From NCBI GenBank assembly GCA_902796005.1, contig CADBNF010000084.1, positions 1-47,144 on the forward strand: a DNA stretch of 47,144 bases, written 5' to 3'. The translations under genes and the position numbers were made by a program. The notes below the pieces were generated by a model. That model worked only from the letters and a program-made list of their open reading frames with translations, was not told the DNA's origin and searched no databases. This DNA is from an uncultured Lachnospiraceae bacterium. GTDB taxonomy: Bacteria; Bacillota; Clostridia; Lachnospirales; Lachnospiraceae. Numbering within the stretch: position 1 is the stretch's first letter; the number at the start of each line of letters is the position of its first letter. Of this stretch, positions 34,081 to 41,335 are shown piece by piece.

Positions 34081-34162
34081 CTTCCCTACGCCGGCATTGT
34101 CCGGTTCAGGTCATGAGGGTCCCGGTCCTTAAGGGCCAATCTCAGCATCTGCTCCCCTAGCG
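34081..34162 (-). promoter_or_regulatory. TPP riboswitch (THI element)
   Basis: The minus strand shows the conserved aptamer landmarks in order: CTAGGGGAGC, GCTGAGATTG (CTGAGA at 34145-34140), GACCCTCATGACCTGAAC, CCGGACAATGCCGG and GCGTAGGGAAG. Arms P1 to P5 can be drawn. It lies about 60 nt before the thiT start and just after its promoter at 34173-34201. Binding of thiamine pyrophosphate should reduce expression of thiT and the M20 gene. Confidence 0.96.
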
Positions 34163-34172
34163 TAAATAAAAT

Positions 34173-34201
34173 ATTCTATTTTCTCAGGCTCTGCCTGTGA
34201 A
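34173..34201 (-). promoter_or_regulatory. Sigma-A promoter of the thiT operon
   Basis: On the minus strand TTCACA (34201-34196), 17 bases, then TAGAAT (34178-34173). The start of transcription would fall near 34166, a few bases before the riboswitch P1 stem, as expected. Confidence 0.8.
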
Positions 34202-34216
34202 AAACATGACAGGCTG

Positions 34217-34242
34217 TCCCGGCATCCTGACAGATGCCGGGA
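34217..34242 (-). terminator. Hairpin after citrate synthase, probable terminator
   Basis: A 10-bp perfect stem (TCCCGGCATC with GATGCCGGGA, loop of six) starts 20 nt after the gltA stop. The next T run on the minus strand (GTTTTTC) lies about 11 nt beyond the stem, so termination may be imperfect. Confidence 0.55.
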
Positions 34243-34262
34243 ACAATAAAACAATAAAAATT

Positions 34263-35627
34263 TCAGGGTCTTTCCGCCATCGGAATATAAGGATCCTTGT
34301 CCTTGACGTTGACGTAGGCGGGACGGATAATCCGGTCCACGTTCATCAGTTCTTCCAGGCGGTGGGCGCTCCAGCCCACGATTCTCGCACAGGCAAACAT
34401 GGGGGTATAAAGCTCCACGGGCATGCGCAGCAGGCTGTAGGCAAAGCCGGAATAAAAGTCCACGTTGGCGCAGACAGGCTTGATGAGGCCTCTGGTTTCC
34501 GCCATGACCTCAGGCGCAAGGCGCTCCACCATCTCATACAGCCGGAACTGGTCCTCCAGGCCTTTCTCCCTGGCCAGCTCGCTGACGAAACGTTTGAACA
34601 CCTCTGCTCTCGGGTCGGACAGGGTATAGACCGCATGGCCCATTCCGTAGATCAGTCCGCTTCTGTCGAAGGCTTCCCGGTTCAGCAGGCGGCGGAGGTA
34701 CATTTTCACCTCGTCCTCGTCTTCCCAGTCCCGCACGGTGGTCTTCAGCTCGTCGAACATCTTCACAACCTTGATGTTGGCGCCGCCGTGCTTCGGGCCT
34801 TTTAAGGAGCCCAGAGCACCGGCGATAACCGAATAGGTGTCGGTTCCGGAGGAGGAAAGCACGTGGGTCGTAAAGGTGGAGTTGTTACCGCCGCCGTGCT
34901 CCATATGCAGCACCAGGGCCAGATCCAGCACCTTTGCTTCCGTCTTCGTGTAGGATTTGTCCGAACGGAGCATGCGCAGGATGTTTTCCGCCACGGAAAG
35001 TCTGTCCTTTGGATTGTGGATATACAGGCTCTTGCCCATCTCATAATGCCGGTAAGCCTGGAAGCTGTACACCGACAGCATGGGGAAGACGGCGATGAGC
35101 ATCATGCACTGCCGCAGCACGTTGGGCAGGGAAATGTCATCCGCCAGCGGGTCGTAGGAGCACAGGGTCAGAACGCTCCGGGACAGAGCGTTCATCAGGT
35201 CATGGCTCGGCGCCTTCATGACCACGTCCCGGACAAAGTTCTTAGGCAGGGTCCGCAAAGACAGAAGCACCTGATTGAAATCCTTAAGCTGCTGCTTATT
35301 GGGCAGGTTGCCAAACAGAAGCAGGTAAGCCGCTTCCTCAAAACCGGACCTTTTCTCGCTCATGAAGCCGTTTATCAGTTCATTGATTTCAATGCCCCGG
35401 TAAAACAGCCGTCCCCTGCTGGGAATCCGTTCGCCTGTGGATTCATCAAAGCCTATAACGTCGCTGACCTTGGTCAGTCCGGCCAGGACGCCCTTGCCCT
35501 TGATGTCACGTAGGCCTCTTTTCACATCGTATTTACCGAAAAGGCTTAAGTCCAGCTTCCACTCGTCGGAAGCCATGTTGGCCAGATCGATTATCTCGGG
35601 GCTGGGCCCAACCTTGTATTCAGCCAT
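34263..35627 (-). CDS. gltA: Citrate (Si)-synthase
   Basis: Condenses acetyl-CoA and oxaloacetate to citrate, in an anaerobe mainly for 2-oxoglutarate and glutamate supply. The 454-residue product has the catalytic triad in HMEHGGGNNSTF (H244), GPKHGGAN (H280) and YGMGHAVYTLSDPR (D338), as well as the RGRLFYRGIEINELI segment. This is the Si type, unlike the Re-citrate synthase of some clostridia. The ATG has an AAGGAGAAAGTAATT site. It follows the alaA-like aminotransferase by 28 nt and is the last gene of the uppP operon. Confidence 0.95.
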   Translation of the reverse strand: MAEYKVGPSPEIIDLANMASDEWKLDLSLFGKYDVKRGLRDIKGKGVLAGLTKVSDVIGFDESTGERIPSRGRLFYRGIEINELINGFMSEKRSGFEEAAYLLLFGNLPNKQQLKDFNQVLLSLRTLPKNFVRDVVMKAPSHDLMNALSRSVLTLCSYDPLADDISLPNVLRQCMMLIAVFPMLSVYSFQAYRHYEMGKSLYIHNPKDRLSVAENILRMLRSDKSYTKTEAKVLDLALVLHMEHGGGNNSTFTTHVLSSSGTDTYSVIAGALGSLKGPKHGGANIKVVKMFDELKTTVRDWEDEDEVKMYLRRLLNREAFDRSGLIYGMGHAVYTLSDPRAEVFKRFVSELAREKGLEDQFRLYEMVERLAPEVMAETRGLIKPVCANVDFYSGFAYSLLRMPVELYTPMFACARIVGWSAHRLEELMNVDRIIRPAYVNVKDKDPYIPMAERP

Positions 35628-35655
35628 AATTACTTTCTCCTTGCCTTGGGCCGGA

Positions 35656-36873
35656 TTATTTCTGCCGGTAGGTGGACAGGAAGTCCGCCAGTTTATCCAT
35701 GCACTCCGTCAGGACGGTGGCATTGGGCAGGTATACTACCCGGAAATGATCGTTGCCGGGCCAGTTGAAGCCCGTGCCGTGGACGATGAGCACCTGCTTT
35801 TCGTGCAGGAGGTCCAGGGCAAACTGTTCGTCGCTGGTGATGTTGAATTTTTCCTTGTCCAGCTTCGGGAAAATGTAGAAGGCCGCTCTGGGCTTCACCA
35901 CGGACACGCCGGGGATTTCCTTCAGGGCATTGTATACGATTTCCCTCTGTTCGTAAATTCTTCCGCCGGGACGGACATAGGTTTCCACGCTCTGGTAGCC
36001 GCCGAGGGCCGTCTGCACGATGGTCTGGGCGGGCACGTTGGAGCAAAGCCGCATGTTGGTCAGCATGTTCAGGCCTTCGATATAATCCCTGCCCCGATCC
36101 TTGTTGCCGGAAATCACCATCCAGCCTATCCGGAAACCGGCCACCATGTGGGACTTGGACAGTCCGGAGAAGGTGACGCAGAACAGATCCGGCGCCAGGG
36201 AGGCGATGGAGGTATGCTTCAGGCCGTCCATAACCAGGCGGTCATAGATCTCGTCGCAGAAGATCATCAGCTCGTTTTCCCGGGCCACGTCCACGATCTG
36301 CTGGAGGATTTCCACCGGATACAGGGCGCCTGTGGGGTTGTTGGGGTTGATGATGACGATGGCCTTGGTCTTCACCGTAACCTTGCTGCGGATATCCTCG
36401 ATGTCCGGATACCAGTCGGACTGCTCGTCACAGATGTAATGCACGGCCTTGCCGCCCGCCAGGGTTACGCAGGCGGTCCATAAGGGATAATCCGGCGCGG
36501 GCACCAGAACCTCGTCGCCGTCATCCAGCAGGGCGGACATGGAGATATTGATAAGCTCGCTGACGCCGTTGCCGGTATAGATATCCTCGATGGCCACGCC
36601 TTCCACGTGGCGGAGCTGATAATACTGCATAATGGCCTTTCTTGCAGAGAAAAGGCCCTTGGAATCAGAATAGCCCTGGCTGTATTTGACGTTGGACATC
36701 ATGTCGCCGATGACCTCATCCGGCGCGGAAAAGCCGAAGGGGGCGGGATTGCCGATGTTCAGCTTGAGGACCTTCTTGCCCTCTGCTTCCATCCGGTTGG
36801 CTTCCTCGAGGACGGGACCTCTTACGTCATACAGTACATTGTCCAGTTTGTGTGATTTTCCTAAAATTCTCAT
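35656..36873 (-). CDS. alaA: Alanine aminotransferase-like PLP enzyme
   Basis: Fold-type I aminotransferase, 405 residues, the same length as E. coli AlaA and closely similar over KVLKLNIGNPAPFGF, QGYSDSKGLFSARKAIMQ, PAPDYPLWTACVTL and IVIINPNNPTGALYPVEIL. The PLP-binding lysine is in FSGLSKSHMVAGFRIGWM. AlaA makes alanine from pyruvate with glutamate as donor, which fits the neighbouring citrate synthase that leads to glutamate. The ATG has an AAAGGAGCAGCAAA site and lies 15 nt after nrdR. Confidence 0.92.
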   Translation of the reverse strand: MRILGKSHKLDNVLYDVRGPVLEEANRMEAEGKKVLKLNIGNPAPFGFSAPDEVIGDMMSNVKYSQGYSDSKGLFSARKAIMQYYQLRHVEGVAIEDIYTGNGVSELINISMSALLDDGDEVLVPAPDYPLWTACVTLAGGKAVHYICDEQSDWYPDIEDIRSKVTVKTKAIVIINPNNPTGALYPVEILQQIVDVARENELMIFCDEIYDRLVMDGLKHTSIASLAPDLFCVTFSGLSKSHMVAGFRIGWMVISGNKDRGRDYIEGLNMLTNMRLCSNVPAQTIVQTALGGYQSVETYVRPGGRIYEQREIVYNALKEIPGVSVVKPRAAFYIFPKLDKEKFNITSDEQFALDLLHEKQVLIVHGTGFNWPGNDHFRVVYLPNATVLTECMDKLADFLSTYRQK

Positions 36874-36888
36874 TTTGCTGCTCCTTTG

Positions 36889-37338
36889 TTATTCCAGGAA
36901 TTTTTTCAGTTCGTCCATGAAGGTGTTCACATCCTTGAACTCTCTGTACACGGATGCAAACCGGACATAGGCAACCGGATCCAAATCCTTAAGATAATTC
37001 ATAACCAGCTCGCCGATGACGGTGCTGGGAATTTCCTTTTCCTCACGATTGAAAATGTCAACCTCCACCTTGTCCACAAGGGCGCTGATGTCGGTGACGG
37101 AAACCGGCCTTTTGTGGCAGGCACGCAAAATGCCGCCCTCCAGCTTGGCCCGGTCATACTGCTCCCTGTTCTGGTCCTTCTTGATGATGATGAGGGGAAT
37201 GGTTTCAATCTTCTCATAGGTGGTAAAGCGCTTCCCGCAGGAATCGCACATACGGCGTCTTCTGATGGTATTGCTCTCTTCCACCGGCCGGGAATCCACT
37301 ACCCGGGTATTGTCCTGTCCGCAAAACGGGCATCTCAT
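36889..37338 (-). CDS. nrdR: Transcriptional repressor NrdR
   Basis: Zinc-ribbon/ATP-cone repressor of ribonucleotide reductase genes that senses dATP and ATP. The 149-residue product begins MRCPFCGQDNTRVVDSRP and has the second cysteine pair in RRMCDSCGKRFTTYE, followed by an ATP-cone (QYDRAKLEGGILRACHKRPVS). This is full length. The ATG has an AAGGAGGGTTAAAGCG site. It sits 15 nt after xpt; no reductase gene is in the window, so the targets lie elsewhere. Confidence 0.97.
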   Translation of the reverse strand: MRCPFCGQDNTRVVDSRPVEESNTIRRRRMCDSCGKRFTTYEKIETIPLIIIKKDQNREQYDRAKLEGGILRACHKRPVSVTDISALVDKVEVDIFNREEKEIPSTVIGELVMNYLKDLDPVAYVRFASVYREFKDVNTFMDELKKFLE

Positions 37339-37353
37339 CGCTTTAACCCTCCT

Positions 37354-37938
37354 TTATTCTTCTCCGGCGAAACGGATTTCACCGGTCCGGTCATCCATTT
37401 TCGAGATGACCGCCAGGGATTCCACCTGAATCCCCCGATCCCTTACCAGCTTTCCGCCGGGCATGTAGCCCTTTTCAATGGCAATGCCCACACCGGACAC
37501 CGTCGCGCCGGCGGATTCCACCAGGGCGATAAGGCCTTCCAGCGCCGCGCCGTTGGCCAGCACGTCGTCGATAATCAGCACCTTATCCTCCGGCCCGAGG
37601 TACTTCTTCGATACGAGGACGTTGTAGTCCTTCTGATGGGTGTAGGAATACACCTTTGTGGAATAAACCTCTTTATCAATATTGGTGGTGGCGCTTTTCT
37701 TCGCAAAAACCAGCGGCACGCCGAACTCCAGGGCCGCAATGGCCGCGATGGCGATACCCGAGGCCTCGATGGTCAGGATTTTATTGATCTCCTTCCCCGC
37801 AAAAAGCCGTTTCCACTCCTTCGCCATCTCGTCAAACAGCTGCACGTCCAGCTGATGGTTCAGGAAGCTGTCCACCTTGATGATGTCTCCCGGACGTACA
37901 CTGCCGTCCTTCAGGATTCTTTCTTCCAGCAAGCGCAT
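37354..37938 (-). CDS. xpt: Xanthine phosphoribosyltransferase
   Basis: Salvages xanthine (and often guanine) to the nucleotide using PRPP. The 194-residue product matches the length and pattern of Bacillus Xpt, with ILTIEASGIAIAA, the PRPP loop VLIIDDVLANGAALEGLI and the C-terminal RDRGIQVESLAVIS. It is inside an operon with no purine riboswitch in front of it. The ATG has an AAAGGGGGAAAAGGGAA site and lies 15 nt after the COG2426 gene. Confidence 0.94.
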   Translation of the reverse strand: MRLLEERILKDGSVRPGDIIKVDSFLNHQLDVQLFDEMAKEWKRLFAGKEINKILTIEASGIAIAAIAALEFGVPLVFAKKSATTNIDKEVYSTKVYSYTHQKDYNVLVSKKYLGPEDKVLIIDDVLANGAALEGLIALVESAGATVSGVGIAIEKGYMPGGKLVRDRGIQVESLAVISKMDDRTGEIRFAGEE

Positions 37939-37953
37939 TTCCCTTTTCCCCCT

Positions 37954-38424
37954 TTATCTTCTGATCAGGCCGAAAATTCCGGCGGACGCCGCACCCATGA
38001 TGATGCCGGCCACCAGGACGCCCAGCATGACCGCAATAACGCTCTTCTTGAAATCCAGCTTCAGGATACTGGCCGCAAGGGTGCCGGTCCATGCCCCCGT
38101 TCCGGGAAGCGGGATGGCCACAAAGGCAAACAGGGCCAGGAAAATACCGGCCTTTGCCTTTGCCTGCAGCTTTTTGCCGCCGCTGGCGCCTTTCTTCAGG
38201 CAGAACCGGCAGAATTTCCCGATGATCTTTTTATTCTTTCCCCAGCGAAGGAACTTCCGGGCAAAGAGATAGATAAACGGTACGGGAACAATATTTCCGA
38301 TAACCGCCAGGATGTAGGCCGTCACAACAGGGACGCCCAGGCCGACGCCGATGGGGATGGCTCCTCGAAGCTCCACGACCGGCACCATGGCCACAAGAAA
38401 GGTAATCAGACAATGCAGAAACAT
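37954..38424 (-). CDS. COG2426 small membrane protein (Sm_multidrug_ex family)
   Basis: A 156-residue protein with four to five membrane segments, named small multidrug export in family databases without strong evidence. It shows VPVVELRGAIPIGVGLGVP near the N terminus and AIPLPGTGAWTGTLAASILKLDFKKS later, the second resembling the proline-glycine re-entrant loop of DedA/VTT-fold proteins. It lies 25 nt after uppP. Because some DedA-type proteins return undecaprenyl phosphate across the membrane, a similar job here would fit its partner, but this is inference. The start has an AAAGGATATAGTTCG site. Confidence 0.85.
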   Translation of the reverse strand: MFLHCLITFLVAMVPVVELRGAIPIGVGLGVPVVTAYILAVIGNIVPVPFIYLFARKFLRWGKNKKIIGKFCRFCLKKGASGGKKLQAKAKAGIFLALFAFVAIPLPGTGAWTGTLAASILKLDFKKSVIAVMLGVLVAGIIMGAASAGIFGLIRR

Positions 38425-38449
38425 CGAACTATATCCTTTTTTCAGATTT

Positions 38450-39334
38450 TTAAAGTACTTTGGCCGCCGCCAGCACCAGCACCAGGATGCCCAGGGCGAT
38501 TCTGTACCAGCCGAAGCCTTTAAAGGTATGTTTCCTGATAAAGGCCATCAGCCTGCGGATGACCAGGAGGGAGACAAGGAAGGCCACCGCCATGCCCAGC
38601 ACAAGGGAAGCCTTTTCCATGGCGGTAAACGTACCCTCATAGCCGGCCAGCTTGATAAGGGAAGCGCCGGCCATGGCCGGAATAGCCAGGAAGAAGGTAT
38701 ACCGCGCGGCCGTCGGCCGGGAAAGGCCGAGGCCTAAGCCGCCCACGATGGTGGAGCCGGACCTTGAGGTGCCCGGCAGGATGGCGAATGCCTCGAAAAT
38801 ACCGATAATAAACGCCTGCTTCGGAGTAATCCTGTCCGTGCTCTTTATCTTCGCCTTTCTCGGACGGCTCTCCACCAGGAGGAAAATCACGCCCCAGAGA
38901 ATGAGGAAAACAGCCACGGGGACGGATTTGTGCAGGTGTTCCTCGAACCAGTCCTCGCACAGTATCCCCAGGATAAGCGGCGGAATGGAGGAAAGTATGA
39001 TTTTCCCCCAGAGTATGATCTTTTTCTTATCTAAAAAGCTGTCACAGACCTTCTGCAGCCCCGCCAGCATTCGATTGTCCGCTTTCTTTCGGAACAGGCT
39101 CTCCTTCTGGCTTCCCGGCAGGTGAAAAGGCCAGATCTGCGGAAAGAACAGCACAACCACCGCGAGGATGGCCCCCAGCTGGATCACCACGTTGAAGACC
39201 GTGGTGAATTCCGCAGAAAAGGAAGGCTGCAGCACATTGCCCAAGAGGATCAGGTGACCCGTACTGCTGATGGGCAGCCACTCCGTAACGCCTTCTATGA
39301 TTCCAAGTAAAATAACTTTAAGGATATCCAGCAA
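38450..39334 (-). CDS. uppP: Undecaprenyl-diphosphatase
   Basis: Membrane phosphatase that recycles undecaprenyl diphosphate to the monophosphate for cell-wall synthesis, and a cause of low-level bacitracin resistance. The 294-residue product has the family motifs GIIEGVTEWLPISSTGHLIL and ILPGTSRSGSTIVGGL and about eight membrane helices. The start is a TTG at 39334 (LDILKVILLG follows), supported by an AAGGAG ribosome site eight nt upstream; the -10 lies just before. It is the first gene of the operon that also contains the COG2426 gene, xpt, nrdR, alaA and gltA. Confidence 0.95.
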   Translation of the reverse strand: MLDILKVILLGIIEGVTEWLPISSTGHLILLGNVLQPSFSAEFTTVFNVVIQLGAILAVVVLFFPQIWPFHLPGSQKESLFRKKADNRMLAGLQKVCDSFLDKKKIILWGKIILSSIPPLILGILCEDWFEEHLHKSVPVAVFLILWGVIFLLVESRPRKAKIKSTDRITPKQAFIIGIFEAFAILPGTSRSGSTIVGGLGLGLSRPTAARYTFFLAIPAMAGASLIKLAGYEGTFTAMEKASLVLGMAVAFLVSLLVIRRLMAFIRKHTFKGFGWYRIALGILVLVLAAAKVL

Positions 39335-39351
39335 ATTTCAGACTCCTTGTA

Positions 39352-39384
39352 CTGAATTTGCCGAATATTATACAGCAAATTCAG
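39352..39384. repeat. 10-bp inverted repeat around the uppP -10 box
   Basis: Perfect arms CTGAATTTGC (39352-39361) and GCAAATTCAG (39375-39384), 13 nt apart, flank the -10 of the uppP promoter. A symmetrical repeat of this size over the core promoter is a typical repressor operator. The regulator is unknown. Confidence 0.75.
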
Positions 39385-39395
39385 GGGAACGTCAA
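39367..39395 (-). promoter_or_regulatory. Sigma-A promoter of the uppP-gltA operon
   Basis: On the minus strand TTGACG (39395-39390), 17 bases, then a perfect TATAAT (39372-39367). The leader is about 25 nt and ends at the TTG start of uppP. Confidence 0.88.
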
Positions 39396-39422
39396 ATATT
39401 TCACGGCTTTTCCTGTGGTTTT

Positions 39423-41300
39423 TCAGGCAGCCTTTCGGGAAACCGCCGTTCCCTTATCCAGGGCCTCAAGGACCACGCCGCAGATGTCCGCGGCATTGTC
39501 GCCTTCGAAGATGTCGGTCAGGCCCGCCTCTTCCATGATTTCCCAATAGCTCTGCACCGCGTCGTCGGAAAGAAGGACGGATTTCCACATCCTTACGGCT
39601 CCTTCCGGGTCCGTTCTGGAAATATCCCAGAGCTCCAGGGAGGAAACGGAGCTTACCGCATAGCTGATGTAGTACAGCGGGGAATCAAAGGTGTGGGTCA
39701 CGTAGGCCCAGTCATATCTGTCGAAAAGGTTCTCGCAGCCGTATTCCGCCACCAGCTCTTCAAAGGCATCGTTGATTGCCGCACGGTCCAGGGGCTCTTC
39801 GCTGTCGTAAACCTTTCTCTGGAATTCGTCATACAGGCAGCCGGTAATCACCGCGTAGAGGCCGTTGACCAGCTCGTATTCCACATAGGCTTCCGCATCG
39901 TCCGCCGCCAGCATCTCGCCGTAATGGGCGGTCATCATGTATTCCAGGCCCGTGGAGTGGATTTCCTGCACGTCGTAATTGATGAGGGCCACCAGCGGAT
40001 TTTCCAACGGCCGCAGGACGGCGTGGCTGAAATGGCCGAATTCGTGGCTTAAGGTAATGAAATCCGAGAAGGTATTGCTCCGGTCGATGAAAATATAGCC
40101 GGATTTATTCGTATAATTATCAATGGTATAGCTGGAGGCCAGCCGGCTCTCCCCGTATTCCATATCCAGCAGGTTGTCCCTGTTCATCACGTCCACAACG
40201 CCCCGGACCTCTTCGTCAATGCCGTCCAGGAAGCGGGCCAGGTCTGCCACGTATTCCTCCGTGGAGGCCTCCGTTTCCTCGTAAACGCTGTCATCCAGGT
40301 GGTCAAAGATGATGTCCGCAAAACGCCCGGAAATCTTCTCCTTTACCCCGTCGCAGAAATCCCGTACATCCTCTCTTGTATATTCCCTGCCGTAAATATT
40401 TTCGTAGCAGTAGTCCACGTAGCTGTCATAGCCGTATTCCGCGGCAATCTCGTTGCGCACCTCCACCAGCTTGACGAAAATCTCCCCGATGTCCCGGTTC
40501 AGCTTGTCGGAAAGGTTCAGGTAGGTCAGGTACATGATATTGGTATTGTCCCCGTAGATTTCCGCGTAGCTGCCGTCCATAAAGTCCTCGATGGTGACGG
40601 TCCGGCCCTTGTATTCGGCGTAATAGGCGCTTAAATCGGACATGATGGTGTTGTATTCATCCTCGAGGCGGGTCTCCTGCTCCTGCAGGTCAAAGACCTT
40701 CTCCGGCACGCTTTCGTAGGCCTGGTAGCCTTCAAAGGAATAGTCTCCCACATGGTCATGGAAGGCCTCCGCCAGGGATGATTCGGTAACCTTCCGGCAG
40801 GCGGTCAGGAAGGTGTCAAGGCTTTCGGTCTCCATGGTGTCCGCGTAGATCATTTCCTCTGAATAATATTCATCCGAAACGTCCCGGGAATATTCCAGGT
40901 AGACCGCATAATCCAGGTCGATGATGGCCAGAGATCCGGTATAGAGGGCGTCATACAGACGCAGCAGCTCCTCTTCCTCCCCCTTTTCCGCCGCGGCCGT
41001 CATTTTTTCACAGGCAGCCAGGAAGCCGTCATTTTCATAATGATAATAATCCGGGATGACCTTGTTTTCCGAGTAGGTCAGCACCGGACCGCAGTCTTCC
41101 TGTGGTAAAGAGGTGTCTGGAGTTTCGCTTTTTGCCGCGGTTTCCGAACTCTCCGCCGCTTCCGATGCAGCAGAAGAAGCCTCTTCCGCTTCCTGCGCGG
41201 CAGAGGAAGAAGCCTGCGGCTGCGGCTTACGGTTTCCGCAGGCGGCAGATGTTAAGGCAAATAAAGAAGCAAACAGCAAGGCAGCTATTCTATTTCTCAT
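39423..41300 (-). CDS. Lipoprotein M3-type zinc oligopeptidase
   Basis: A 625-residue secreted peptidase. It starts MRNRIAALLFASLFALTSAAC, a lipoprotein signal with lipobox cysteine, then an Ala/Ser/Glu-rich linker to about residue 60. The body resembles M3 oligoendopeptidases, with the zinc motif HEFGH (about residue 419) in ITLSHEFGHFSHAVL and a third ligand Glu expected in IHSTGLEYMM. A TTG at 41303 could also start it, with the GAGAGGAA site closer to that codon. It follows fumarase by 35 nt. A surface-anchored oligopeptidase suggests peptide scavenging outside the cell. Confidence 0.88.
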   Translation of the reverse strand: MRNRIAALLFASLFALTSAACGNRKPQPQASSSAAQEAEEASSAASEAAESSETAAKSETPDTSLPQEDCGPVLTYSENKVIPDYYHYENDGFLAACEKMTAAAEKGEEEELLRLYDALYTGSLAIIDLDYAVYLEYSRDVSDEYYSEEMIYADTMETESLDTFLTACRKVTESSLAEAFHDHVGDYSFEGYQAYESVPEKVFDLQEQETRLEDEYNTIMSDLSAYYAEYKGRTVTIEDFMDGSYAEIYGDNTNIMYLTYLNLSDKLNRDIGEIFVKLVEVRNEIAAEYGYDSYVDYCYENIYGREYTREDVRDFCDGVKEKISGRFADIIFDHLDDSVYEETEASTEEYVADLARFLDGIDEEVRGVVDVMNRDNLLDMEYGESRLASSYTIDNYTNKSGYIFIDRSNTFSDFITLSHEFGHFSHAVLRPLENPLVALINYDVQEIHSTGLEYMMTAHYGEMLAADDAEAYVEYELVNGLYAVITGCLYDEFQRKVYDSEEPLDRAAINDAFEELVAEYGCENLFDRYDWAYVTHTFDSPLYYISYAVSSVSSLELWDISRTDPEGAVRMWKSVLLSDDAVQSYWEIMEEAGLTDIFEGDNAADICGVVLEALDKGTAVSRKAA

Positions 41301-41335
41301 CAATATAAGGATTCCTCTCTTTTTCGTCCTTCCGG

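Noticed and set aside
37354-37938. Possible purine riboswitch control of xpt
   Set aside because: xpt lies inside an operon with a 15-nt gap upstream, too short for an aptamer, and no purine-aptamer landmarks are seen at the operon start.
36886-38523. A 545-codon open frame on the plus strand across nrdR, xpt and the COG2426 gene
   Set aside because: It runs through three well supported genes on the other strand, has no ribosome site or known motif, and has the composition of an antisense shadow.
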